A DNA stretch of 64,000 bases. Source: Epichloe hybrida (lineage: Eukaryota > Ascomycota > Sordariomycetes > Hypocreales > Clavicipitaceae). Below, piece after piece: positions 1 through 10,700 of the stretch. The notes under the pieces were generated by a model that saw only the letters and a list, made by a program, of their open reading frames with translations, had not been told where the DNA came from and ran no database searches. A program made the translations under genes and the position numbers. The DNA lies in assembly GCA_019022495.1 (NCBI GenBank), contig JAFEKR010000011.1, positions 1,240,001 through 1,304,000 on the forward strand, in the 5' to 3' direction. Positions within the stretch are counted from its first letter, which is position 1. Each line of letters begins with the position of its first letter.

Positions 1-1360
1 GTTCGCCGATCAGACCAAAGAACTTGGTGTACGTCTTTTCTTGCGAGCAACACTCCACGATCATGGACGGTAGCTCAGGCTCCTGGCCCGCAGGAAGGTT
101 GATTTTCATGAGCTTGTGTACTGCTTCCTCGGGATCGGCACTCGACATAATCGTCAGGTAGATGGTCCTTCGCAGATTGACCAGATCAGTGTTCGATTGG
201 TCTTTGATTTCCATTGCCTTTGTCTCCTCCTCCTCCTCTTCTTCTTCCTCGGAGCTTTCGTCTGCATCCTCATCGTCATCCTCGTAGTCACTTCCTTCGC
301 CCAGAATCTCTGCCTTGAACTTCTTGTACGCTTGTTCGTGGTCCTCCCACTCTGCGTCAAACTTGAATATGTTCAAGCCGTCCTGAACGTCGATTTCACC
401 GTCCAGTTCAACCCGATGGGTGATCTGGTCTTCCTCTTCCACCAAGTCAAGTTCTTCCTTGATTGCCGGATTGTCCTTGAACTTGTCTTTGCGCACCTGG
501 AACAGAACCTCGATCATGTATTGCGTTCGCTTGTCGATGTCGGCCTCATGCAAGATGTTTCTGAACTGATCGAATACGGCGACTGAAATTGAGGGCTGCA
601 TATCCTCCAAGTACTGCCCCACCTCGCGGGAGAACCCGACGGCTATTTCCACACTGTCGTCTGTCGGCTTGTGTAGCAGCAGGAGAAGAATTTGCCCGGC
701 GAGCATCTCGTGTTGCACTTGCTGGTTGATCAGGTGGGCGAGGAAGGTTGTGGATGAGAGACAAACGGACTTGTCATTTCGCTTGAACCCTTTCCGAAAC
801 TGCATGATCAAGCGCTTGATGAGCAGCTCGCCGACCTGCGGTAGTTTAGTGTTGACAATGGCTGCCATGGCTGCGTAAATGGGCGTAAAGGGCAAACTCG
901 CGGCTTGAGCCTTCATGATGGAGCGACAAAAAAGACCTCGTCCTCGAATCAAATTCTCACCAAACAGCTCGGGAACAATGTATTTGATGTTGGCAGTGTT
1001 GACCTTGTTGATTAAACCATTGATGCTCTTTTTCAGAGCTTCCCAGGCCATGCGCTGGTACTCCTTGGTTGTCTTGTCGGTGATTTGAGCTTGCAAGGCC
1101 CGCAGCCTGGCCGGTGGAATGTACGTGCCTCCCGATCTCATGTTCAGAAGTTTCTCGTACTCTGCCTTTGCGGCAGCCTGCTTCTCTTCCTCTGTTCGCA
1201 CGGGGGGGGGCGTGCGCTCTCGCGGAGGCGGCCGGTACGAATCGCCATCTCGCTGGGGTGGTCGCTGGCGCTGGGGTCGCTGGGGTCGCTGGGATCGCTG
1301 AGGCCCGCGTTCACCGTGATCACGCTCACGACGCGGGATTCCCACGTCGGCCGACGCCAT
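1..1360 (-). CDS. cwc22: Pre-mRNA-splicing factor Cwc22 (3' end beyond the window)
   Basis: Spliceosome component of the MIF4G/MA3 family; in other eukaryotes Cwc22 joins the activated spliceosome, is needed for the first step of splicing and helps load eIF4A3. The visible part is one uninterrupted frame of about 453 codons from the ATG at 1360. It has an Arg/Pro/Gln-rich head (repeated PQRQRP-like units, residues ~10-40), then the start of the MIF4G fold after GGTYVPPARLRAL (~70-80), with family stretches LIRGRGLFCRS, INQQVQHEMLAGQIL and LHEADIDKRTQYMIE. After a Glu-rich acidic linker comes the opening of the MA3-side region with LRRTIYLTIMSS and IVECCSQEKTYTKFFG, both typical of Cwc22. The C-terminal rest (MA3 and usually a basic tail) is cut off by the window edge. 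No intron is needed in the part seen. The next feature upstream is a foldback element, not a divergent gene. Confidence 0.93.
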   Translation of the reverse strand, partial: MASADVGIPRRERDHGERGPQRSQRPQRPQRQRPPQRDGDSYRPPPRERTPPPVRTEEEKQAAAKAEYEKLLNMRSGGTYIPPARLRALQAQITDKTTKEYQRMAWEALKKSINGLINKVNTANIKYIVPELFGENLIRGRGLFCRSIMKAQAASLPFTPIYAAMAAIVNTKLPQVGELLIKRLIMQFRKGFKRNDKSVCLSSTTFLAHLINQQVQHEMLAGQILLLLLHKPTDDSVEIAVGFSREVGQYLEDMQPSISVAVFDQFRNILHEADIDKRTQYMIEVLFQVRKDKFKDNPAIKEELDLVEEEDQITHRVELDGEIDVQDGLNIFKFDAEWEDHEQAYKKFKAEILGEGSDYEDDDEDADESSEEEEEEEEETKAMEIKDQSNTDLVNLRRTIYLTIMSSADPEEAVHKLMKINLPAGQEPELPSMIVECCSQEKTYTKFFGLIGE

Positions 1361-1884
1361 TGATGTGTAGATGCGACAGATGCGGGATGCGCGTGGATGG
1401 GGTGAGGGAGAGGTGGTAGAGAGGTGGTTGAGAGGTGGTTGAGAGTAGTAAGTATGGAATAAGTTCTTGAGGTAAGTCCTGGGGCAAAAGAAAATCCATG
1501 CACGGACCACTCAGGCTGCGGAAGACTACACTTGCGTACCGGCCCACTTATTTCACCTAATAAAAAGGGTACTTTCTACGGATTATGCACTACTAAATTA
1601 TACTATGATATTTATACTAGCAATCGTCCAAGTTCTAAATATCATAGTATACTTTAGTAGTGCATAATCCGTACAAAGTAACTTTTAATGCGGTGATTCT
1701 AAAATAGGTGAATTAGTACGCAAGTTAGTCTTACAGTCCTGATGGAGATACCAGTCATTTGGCGCCGCTGCTACTACCAGCAAAACAAGGGATGACGAAT
1801 CTCATGCGTGAGCAAAGGCTAAGAAATGTAAATATTTGCAAAGCCCTTATTTATTTTGAAAATGACCAAGTCTCTCATGCAGAT
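1361..1884. other. Intergenic: cwc22 upstream region with a foldback element
   Basis: No gene seen. It holds the presumed cwc22 promoter and leader and the 163-bp inverted-repeat element at 1551-1713, described separately. The remainder is unremarkable AT-rich sequence. Confidence 0.6.
1551..1713. mobile_element. MITE-like foldback element, probable TA target duplication
   Basis: The left arm 1577-1613 and right arm 1637-1673 are reverse complements over 37 nt with one mismatch, around a 23-nt loop. Outer ends also pair: TTCACCTA at 1552-1559 against TAGGTGAA at 1705-1712. The element is flanked by TA (1549-1550 and 1714-1715), as expected for a Tc1/mariner-type miniature element. It encodes nothing. 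The core contains TACGGATTATGCAC, a version of a motif seen in many other intergenic places of this window. An alternative is a recent local inverted duplication. Confidence 0.65.
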
Positions 1885-1974
1885 GGGGGGCTGGCGCAAC
1901 GGTAGCGCGTCAGATTCCAGTATCCTCATCTTGGAATTACCTGAAGGTTATCGGTTCAAATCCGGTGTACCTCG
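1885..1974 (+). tRNA. tRNA-Trp(CCA) with intron, atypical acceptor stem
   Basis: A cloverleaf can be drawn: D-arm GCGC/GCGC around AACGGTA, anticodon loop with CCA at 1917-1919, an intron of about 18 nt after base 37, T-arm ATCGG/CCGGT around TTCAAAT, and a T6 Pol III terminator directly downstream (1976-1981). The 3' acceptor strand GTACCTC would prefer a GAGGTAC partner, but the 5' strand reads GGGGGGC, leaving one mismatch and two G-U pairs. The base pair closing the anticodon loop is also A-C. It may therefore be a diverged functional copy or a tRNA pseudogene. Confidence 0.6.
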
Positions 1975-2689
1975 CTTTTTTGATCGTCATCTTTATCGGA
2001 GCTTAGGAGGGTCAGCAACGTCTGGCTTGTGAGAAATAATGCCAGCCAATGCTTCTTATCTGTTGGTGTTCAGATGAACATATTGTGTTCTGAAACTTGG
2101 CTAGGAATATCTGAATCTTTTGCCATAGATCCAAGATGTATAGTATATATGTATGTCTGCCGGTGTTGTTTCGCGTTTGCGTGCGAGGGGAGAACGTTCA
2201 ACCGGGCCAGCCTTCACATTGATTGTTATCTCAGGGAATAGTGTGTGTGCTGTGGTATTAAGCAAAACCCTGTTCTCAGTGCTGGGTTGCACGTTAAACA
2301 AGTATCAGAGGATATAGATGGTTTTCTTTCTAAAATCTCATTCATGGGATGAGCCATCTGCGTAGTAAAAGCCACTTCACTCGCAGTTTAAGTTTCTCGT
2401 TTTACATCCGCCCACCCGGCATCCCTCATTTTCCATAATTCCTTCTTTCCTCTTTGCCACCACAATGTCACTTTTGTGTCAAAAGTATAAGCCTCCTAAA
2501 TCAACGCCGGCGAGCCTCGTGAGCATGATATCTGTTGTTTTTTCTTGAGATCGAGGCTTTCGTCCGTCCGATGCTTCCTCTCAAGGTCGCAGGAGTGGTA
2601 ATCTGCATCAAAACGGCTTCTGCCCGACGCTACGATCCACCCATGTTAGCCAAATCAGCGATCCGTGTCTCTGAGGAGTGACTTCATGC
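1975..2689. other. Intergenic, nothing recognised
   Basis: Between the tRNA terminator and the 3' end of the CAP-domain gene. No open frame with protein-like character and no repeat stands out. It presumably contains the CAP gene 3' UTR. Confidence 0.5.
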
Positions 2690-3245
2690 TCACATATTTC
2701 CTTCTGGTGTAAATCGACAGACGTCGAAGAACTTGTATGGCTCCGAGATGGCATAAGCTCTGGCACATCCGATATGTGTAGTGGAAGACCACATGCACTG
2801 TGCTGTAATGAATCATCAGCAGATCCCTTCATGAAGCCGCGTAGATACAACATAAACCATTACCCCAGTGCAGCCATGGCTCATGTCCAGTCATGATAGG
2901 CTGACCCGTGTATAGATGTTCCTGCGAAAGCCAAGCATGCATCCCCGTTTGCAGCGGGTTATCGTAGGCGGCATCGCACTGCCCGGCTGACTGTTCATAC
3001 AGATTCTCGCCTTGACTCGGTCGGCTGGCTCCCTGTGCGTGCTCAAAGGGGCGTCTTCCACTCGCCATTTCATCCGCCCAGTATTGGGCGTAAGCCACCA
3101 GACTGGCATCCCAAAGAAGAGGCTGTACTCCTTTGGCCTGTCGGGCTTGGTTGACCATGGCCAGGGCGTTATTGGCATCGTTGTTGCTTGAAAACACGCC
3201 CTTGAGGAAGACAAGGTAGAGAGACGCGCCCAGGAAGAACTTCAT
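2690..3245 (-). CDS. Secreted CAP/PR-1-like (SCP) protein
   Basis: Member of the CAP superfamily (cysteine-rich secretory/antigen 5/PR-1), small extracellular proteins; fungal members bind sterols or lipids or act at the host or cell surface. Two exons, 3245-2864 and 2802-2690, with a 61-nt GT..AG intron 2863-2803 containing a CTGAT branch-like site, give 164 residues. Residues 1-20 form a signal peptide (hydrophobic core LGASLYLVFLKGVF). CAP signatures follow: FEHAQG (His69), GENLYE (Glu80) and, across the splice, HWAQCMWSSTTHIGCA (~126-141), which matches the conserved CAP HWTQxVW block with His126. C-terminal KFFDVCRF is the usual last strand. The unspliced frame would lose the HWxQ block, which supports the intron. 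The specific ligand cannot be inferred. Confidence 0.88.
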
Positions 3246-3882
3246 CTTCGCAGGGAAACAGAAGAGATAAGAGGCCTTCTACTGCACACCTGTTGTTGGA
3301 GGGGAGGGCCAGTTTACCAGGCAAGTAAGAGTGAGGTGAACAACGAGGAGTTTTGAGATGCTCAAATATAACGAAGGTTTTTTTGAGTTGAGGTCTGCCG
3401 TGGGATCTCGCCATCTTTAGGGAAGTTACAACCAACGGGCACACTACCCAGTCATGCGGTTTCTGATCATAAAGTGAGGAGGAACTGACCACGACTTACA
3501 ACCCAAAGAGGCAAGTGCCCCCCCACATACATCTGTTCGGACCTCAACGAGGATGAGAAGCCGACTCTGCCAAGTGCCTGATTGAGATGGCATCGTATGT
3601 CATAAAAATCGTAAGAACAATAGACGATATTGTACGAATTACTATTGACTGTTTTGCCTCTACGCGCTTTGCGGTTGAATTGTCAGGCTTCCATGGTTGG
3701 CAGTTGTTCAAAGACCAGACCAAACGCGACTAGACAAGGAGGTCCGACCCACCACGGTCCAGTTCTGGAAACCTCCATCCGTGAATCCCGCCAAATCTCA
3801 AGCTCTCAATCCTCACCTTGTCCATGCCACCGACCCCCGAGTTAGTCTCAACCACCACAAAGTCCCCCGGCAGGAAACAACC
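3246..3882. other. Divergent promoter region, CAP gene / zim17
   Basis: The two genes are transcribed away from each other, so this stretch should hold both promoters. No clear core element or repeat was recognised. Confidence 0.5.
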
Positions 3883-4431
3883 ATGGCATCCAAAGCGCCG
3901 TCATCCATTCGCTCAATCCTCCGCCTCCGGAATCCCTGTCATCCACCCCTGCGCGCTACAATCTCTCTTCATCAATCGTGGCGCTCTGCCAAAGTCTCCC
4001 CCTCGGTCGCCGTCCGCGCCGCACACTCGATCCCGCGTCCGCCCAAGAAGCCGATTCTGCTGAGCCCCGAGGCAGAAGCGCAGGCCAAAACCTCGGGCGA
4101 AGAGCCCGTCAGCGAGGGGAAACGACCAGAAGCCAACCCTGCCTACTACCAGCTATCGTTTACGTGCGTGCCCTGCGGACACCGATCGCATCACAACGTC
4201 TCGAAACAAGGCTACCATGTGGGCTCAACACTCATCACCTGCCCTAGCTGCAGAAACAGACATGTCATCAGCGACCATCTGAATATTTTCGGCGACAGAA
4301 AAGTCACGGTTGAGGACCTGATGAGAGAAAAGGGCCGACTCGTCAAGAGAGGAAGTCTTGGTGAGGATGGGGATATCGAATTTTGGCCCCAAGAGTCGAG
4401 TGGCCAGCAGGAGGCTTCCAAGGATAAGTGA
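3883..4431 (+). CDS. zim17: DNL-type zinc finger protein Zim17/Hep1, mitochondrial
   Basis: Matrix escort chaperone that keeps mitochondrial Hsp70 (Ssc1) soluble and thereby supports protein import and Fe-S protein assembly. Single exon, 182 residues. The ATG at 3883 lies in CAACCATGG and is the first start giving a sensible presequence. Residues 1-50 are Arg/Ser-rich and acid-free (RSILRLRNP, HQSWRSAKV, AVRAAHS), as expected for matrix targeting. The zinc ribbon is YQLSFTCVPCGHRSHHNVS with Cys95/Cys98, then Cys120/Cys123 in ITCPSCRNRH. The family DNL signature appears as DHLNIF (131-136). An upstream in-frame ATG at 3697 exists, but the added residues look like leader sequence. Length is normal for fungal Zim17. 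Confidence 0.93.
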   Translation: MASKAPSSIRSILRLRNPCHPPLRATISLHQSWRSAKVSPSVAVRAAHSIPRPPKKPILLSPEAEAQAKTSGEEPVSEGKRPEANPAYYQLSFTCVPCGHRSHHNVSKQGYHVGSTLITCPSCRNRHVISDHLNIFGDRKVTVEDLMREKGRLVKRGSLGEDGDIEFWPQESSGQQEASKDK

Positions 4432-4725
4432 TTTGCTTATGCAAAATTATCTTGTACGATTAGTGGGACCATGCATCATCATACAGCACTTCTTGGCGTT
4501 TTGGATTACATGGAGGGGATGATAGATACCCTGCTCCGCAATAAAGTAAGAGTCTGTTAAATTTTTTTTTTTTTTGGGGGGGGGGGGGGGGATAAATGCC
4601 TGGTCGAAATGATGAGATATTTACGCCTCCGTTGATATGTACAACTTTGCATCTTGCCGTCAAGTATGCCAGATAAAAACATAGTCAAAATGCCCCCATT
4701 AAAACGCCTTTTCCAAATGCCCTGG
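4432..4725. repeat. Convergent 3' ends with T14/G16 homopolymer junction
   Basis: Spacer between zim17 and the utp20 stop codon. It contains a run of 14 T (4562-4575) directly followed by 16 G (4576-4591). The G run is a possible quadruplex-forming or assembly-collapse site. Confidence 0.75.
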
Positions 4726-7700
4726 TTACCATCCTTTGTACGACTGTCTAGCCACCTTTTGCTCCTTCGATCGTACTTTTCTCCTCTCCTTGTTCTTTTC
4801 GAACTTCTTTCTCTTGTCTCGTCCATACTTCTCAGGCTGCGTGATTGCTTCAATCTTCCTCTTGCTGTTCCTCTGCAATCTCCTCGCCTTGACTTCATCT
4901 CGGATCTCCACCAACACCTTGCTATATTCGGCCGTACCAAACTTTTTCTGTAAAGAATCCATCATGATCTGGGCTCTGGTCTTGACTCCTTCCAATTTGG
5001 CCGTGAAACCCTCATCATTGCTGAATGGCGCGGGGATGGAAGGATCCGTGAGCTGTTGTAATGCGACGAGTATGGTTTTGAGAGAAGGTCTACTGGATGT
5101 ATTGAGCACGCGGCGACACACAGTCTCCAGAATCTCCATCGCAGCAACCTTGGAGTTGATTGCCAGGGACCTCGGCGGGATCTCTCGGCGAAGGATGTGC
5201 GACAACCTCCAGAACAAGTAGTCCACGCCTTCCCGGCATCCCTCAGCGGCAGAATCTTCATCTTGCTCTTCAACCTCCTCTTCATCTCCATCCTCGGCGG
5301 CGGTAGACACAGGAAGGCAAGTCCCAAGGAACACAATGACCTGCACCAGCTCCGCAGCCAGTGTCTCATCGATTTCATTGCTGTTCAGTGAGCCCAGGGC
5401 AAGGCGAGTGAAGTTGTACATGACGTCCAGGTCCAAAGTGAGGCCATGAGAGCCTTCAATTGCCTCTCCCGCAAATGCTTTGGTCCGCTGCTTAGCAAAG
5501 TCTGCCAGATATGCGTTGATCAATCGCACCGCGGCCAGTTTCACCGTCGGTTGCGAGTGTCTGAGATGCCGAGCCGCATCCGCCCAGAGATCTTTTCTAT
5601 TCTCGGAGAGTGCTTCGTCGCGCAAGTTTACAGTAAACAGCTGAAGGACACCTAGTGTCGTCTCGATCGACTGGCTGTCAAGGTCGTTGATGCTTTCAGT
5701 CTTGAGGATTTCGGCAATTTTTTTCAGAACCAGTCTACCATCTTTCTTGTTATTTGAGGCATCTTCATGCGATTCAAAATAGTATCCGAAAGTCTGAAGA
5801 CCCAACCTCTGTACTACAGGGTTGTCGTCCTTGTCCAGCCACGATCGAAGCAACGTCAGGAATTGTTGTGTTCGTTGCTTGTCGGCTTTCTGGAAAACCT
5901 CTTTGAGCAGCCCTGCGGCATAAAGGCGGCATTTCTCGCTATCATCGTTGGCAAGAACGAGAAACAACGGAAGAAAGCATGTTCCAATTATTTCCTGGAC
6001 GAATTCTGGAGATGACTTCGTCAGTAGGAGATGTATGACCTCCATAACTGACAGTCGTCCTCCCTCTCTCTCATACTTCAAATTTGCCACCACGAAATCA
6101 AGTTGTTTGCTCCATCGCGCCTTCTTTTGAGGATATTCTCGAATGAATTGAAAGAAGGCACCGCGTGCCAGATCCCTCGTGTTCATGTCGTCATTTGTGA
6201 TCATGACTGTGCCCACGTGATCTAGAGTATCATAAACAACAGCTGTTTCGACTCGACGATCCATGACGGATCGTAAGAAGTTGAACGTGACGTGTCGATA
6301 GAGAGGTTCCGTGAAATCCTCTTTTAGGTTCGTAAGCAACATGTCTATCGCAGCATCCTTGACAACAACATCTTTGCGTTCGCGCAACAAAACGGCCAAG
6401 AGCTTGATGGCCGCTTGTGCTATTTCCGTCGTCGTAGACGTAGACTGCGAGATGCTTTTTGTAGCTTCCTTGACAGCCACCTTGTAGAGAGTATTGCCAT
6501 CCTCAGATTCAAAGGGCACTTTGATGAGTGCTGCAAGCAGGCGGAATGCGGATATCTTGACTTCATCCTCTCCATCAACAATAGCATCTCCTATGATGGG
6601 TATGAACCCTGCTACATTGGCGGGAGTTCGAAGATCATCATGCTTCTTGAACATTGAGCGCAGTGTATCAAAGGCAAATCGCACCATCTTGTGAGTGTGC
6701 TTCGCAGTTCTGCCACGCTCCCCGCTCTTCTTAGCACCCCTTTGAACCAGGTACTTCCTGACACGAGGGTCCATCTTCTGCACTGCTTCGGGTTTTTGAC
6801 TTCGATATGTCTCCTGGATAATCTCGTAGCAGAAAACGAGTGTATCACGAGAATTAGCAGCGGGATTCTGCAACAAGCCAGCGCCAATGCGTGCCATCAG
6901 AGCATCGATCTTGCGTACCATTTTCAAATCCACCTTTTGCTGCAGCAGCGCCTGCAACGGCTTCACGAGATGGATCAAATGACTGATTGAGGCATTCTTG
7001 GCGACCAGTTCCATGGAATCTTGGCTTTTGCTACTCTTTATCTCTTTCATTTGTGTAGTATATCCCTCGGCATCTTTTTCTTGACCGATGGTGCCGAAAA
7101 TGTCATCCATGACAACTGTGACAACGGATGGCAAACAATGGTCCAAGTCACCTGGAGCAAACGTGGGCACAGTGGCTACCAAGATGGAGTGCATGGTGTA
7201 GGAAAGCACATGCAGCTGATAACCTCTGGTGAGCGCACCTCGTAATTCCTTGAGGATGAATCCAAAGTATGATGACCCTAGTACCACGGCTATTTTGACC
7301 AGGGTGTCTCGAGCCATGTCCCGAGCCTCCCATGCCTTACTTCTCAGAATATGGCAGATATCTGTGAGAACTCCAGCCAACTTTTGGTCAATTTGCTCTG
7401 GGGGCAGCAATTTCAACAATTTCACCACAACGACACCGACAGGAACGCGATAGCTGACTTCAGATTCGTCCTTCTCGTGCAAGTGCTTCACTAGAGGGGG
7501 CAAGATGTAGTCGAGCACATCGACAGATAATTTGGCCATGTTCGGCACTGTTTGCTGGAGTCTTGGTAAGCCGACGGAAGCCATATTAGTGTCCATATCC
7601 ATCTCGTCGGTTTTTTTGGGACCTGAAGACAGCACCAAAGCGTCCACGAATTTGCCCAAAAGTCGAATTGTTTGCTTTTGCATCTCGGGTCTGGACTCGA

Positions 7701-10700
7701 TGTAGCTGATATATCGATATAGCGTCGTTCTATAGTGATTCCAGTTCAATGAAAGAGCCAAGTTGCCGATGGTAGACGTGGCATTAGCACCAAGGCCCTG
7801 ATCATCGCTCCCGTCCAGACGGCCGTAGATGAAGTGCTCAAGTAAAGGGACAAAGAATTGTCCCAAATTTTGGCTGCTCATCTGTGTCGCAGCATTGGCG
7901 GTTTCCAGTGTTCGCATCGCTTCCAGCTGTCTTGACGTAGCCGGACTTAGAATGTTGAAGAAGAAAGATGGCTCAGAAGTGTCCTCGTTGCGTTCTGTCA
8001 GCAGTCCATTGAGATCAGCTACTGGGTCCCAATCCGGCATGGCAGTGATGAGAAAACCCATGACACGCAAATACTCTCTGCGAACCGTTTCCGATGCCTC
8101 CTTTGCACCCGAGTATATAGAAGGCAATACGACGGTACGCATAAGACTGTCAAAGGCTGGTCTCATGTCATCCGATCTGCAGTCCGCGACATTTTGGATA
8201 AGACGTCGCATGCCGTCGGCAGCATTGGAAGAAAGAACTCCAAACTCTTCATCTAAGCGAATAGAGAAGATGAGATTATGAATAATCGGGAGCCATTGCC
8301 TTGGGGTGAAAGAAATTTCGCGGCTCGCTGAAATAGAATTGAATGCTGCAAGTCGCCTGTCGAAATTCGGTTCATCGATCCGGCCTTCTTTGAAGGCGTT
8401 TAATTCGCTGCAAAGGCTAGCAACTTCGGCTAGGTCAGCATCTTGTTTAGAAATGGCCAACATAGCCCGGGACAGAGAGTGCCGGTTTTCCCGGTCCTTG
8501 AAGTAGCTGAAAAGTGAGGAAAGGGTATCGTAGACCTCGCTCAGCAAGCTCTGATCCTTTGCTGCGTCAGGTAAGCCGACAAAGCGCTCGACGATCAGCA
8601 AAATGCGACCTTTCGTCTTCGGGTTCACTCGGCGAGGCGGCTGTTGCAACAAGAAGCTGGACATGCGAATGACAGTCTGAGAGCTGCCCAAATCCTGCAG
8701 AACGGGAGCCAGAGCGAGCACAGTCTCAACGCAAGACTCCAGGAGCTCATTGCTCAGATTGCTCGCGTGCAGAACCGTTGTAATGGTCGAAAGAATTGCA
8801 CTTGCGTTGACCTCCAGAAGCTCGGATTGAATAATTTCGTTGAATTCGCACTCCTGGGATGACGCCAACGCAAGTTTTACAAGATTCTGTAAGATGTCGA
8901 GAACAAATAATTTCACCTCGTCTTTCGTCTTCTCCCTTGCAATGCAGTTGATTATTGTTGGCAGAACACCCTCGGGTAGAATGTTGTCTAGTGGTCCAAA
9001 AAATAGAGCCGCCTTCGGCAAAACCGACCAAGTAGCAAAGAGATGGAGCATAGCTGAGATACCTTGCGTGGTCTCCGCGGGAAGGTTTGCAAGTCTGGGG
9101 ACTACAACATCCTCGATGATAAGTTCCTGGTAAGGATCCCATTGGAAGTCCTGCGCATTCTGAAATAACGCGGTAAGACATTTGATTCCCACCGTTCGAA
9201 TGGTTTTGACTAACGACAAGTCACTCGTCTTTCCAGCGACGTCCTCCTCTCTGTTTTCCTCGTCAGTGGATACGGATACAGAGCTTCTTAGTTGCCTTGA
9301 GGCATAGACAAGGCAATATAGTACTGAATTGACCAAGACGTTCATATAAGGTCCAACATTGGTCCCCAGCTCTGATATAAGGGACGATATCATATTCAAG
9401 AAACCAATTTGTTTCCGCGGTGTTATGATTGGATCGCCAAAGAGCTTCTTTTGCTGAGCTTTTGAAGCAATAACTCGAACGTCTTTCAGCTTCTTCGCGG
9501 CTATGTCGAGGAAGCTTCCCATGTCTTGGACGGACAGATTGCGCAGTACAGCGAGTCGAGTAGCCTGCAAACCATTCCTACCGCTTGCGACGCCCTTTTT
9601 AGCAATTGTTCGACCATAGAGCAAGCGAAGAAGCACTGGCATCAATTCGGCTCGGTGCTCAGGCTTGATAATATCATCACCTTGCAGAAACACCGCCAGC
9701 TCGTTCTTGAAGCGGGCTTCATCGAGTAGGTACTCTAGGTTTTCCTTGTACGCGATGACGCCATCTTGTTTCCAAGTCAGGATGGACTTGAGCGCGAGTC
9801 TTTGCATCTCGCCATCACCATTCTCCATGAGCAACAAGAGTGCCTCGTAGACTTTCGCGTGATTGTAAAGTACTCTGGGATTTATAAATTGGGCGAAGAG
9901 GCCAAGGATAGCTTTTCGATCGGCCAGTGACCAGGTCGAGGCTTGATCCTGACAACTTTCGTCGGCGCTGTCGTCATCGTTGTCTCCTTCCTCGGTTGCC
10001 CAGCATAAAAAGTGAGGAACAAGCTGTCGGGAGCGCTTCTCGGCAACGGCGGGTATAGCGTTGAGTACTTTCAGACCTCTAGATCTCGCAGTAGTGGGTG
10101 TTGACTCCGCCAAATGCTGTTTCGCATCAAAGTTGCTGAGCAGAGCATCATCTACCCTCTCCGTCAAGTCGAGGATAGCGTTTGCTGAATCTTCCAATCT
10201 TCTCACCGCGGTGCATTCAAAATCTGTGTATATACGTCTGTCTCCACCAGCCCTTTCGGACGGTGGAGGTGTCCACCTCATCGACGGAATTTGAATCCAT
10301 TGAAACGCTATGGCGGAGACAGCTTCCTCGCCGATTTTGGACTGCGCAACATACTTTAAGCTCTCCGTGGTCTCGTCCCAGACAGGTGAGAGTTTAACAG
10401 TCAGCATTCCGAACATGAACCTGGGAATGCCATCTCTCAGCCACGTAGAAGGAGCCATGGTATTGTAGTGCTGCCCAATCTTGCGCAGATGCATCGCGAT
10501 GGTCCTAGTATGTTCATGGGTCAACGGAGACTGCTCAATTTGCAGCATGGCATTCACACATTCCGTCGTCGATTCGCTGTCACTCATTTGCTTCAACAGC
10601 TCTAGCGAAGCAAGTCTCAAATCGTGTGAAGGGGAACTGAGGTTTTCAACAAGTGAAGTGGTGACAGGATCTTCTTCTGATGTAGGACTGTCGCCTCGAT

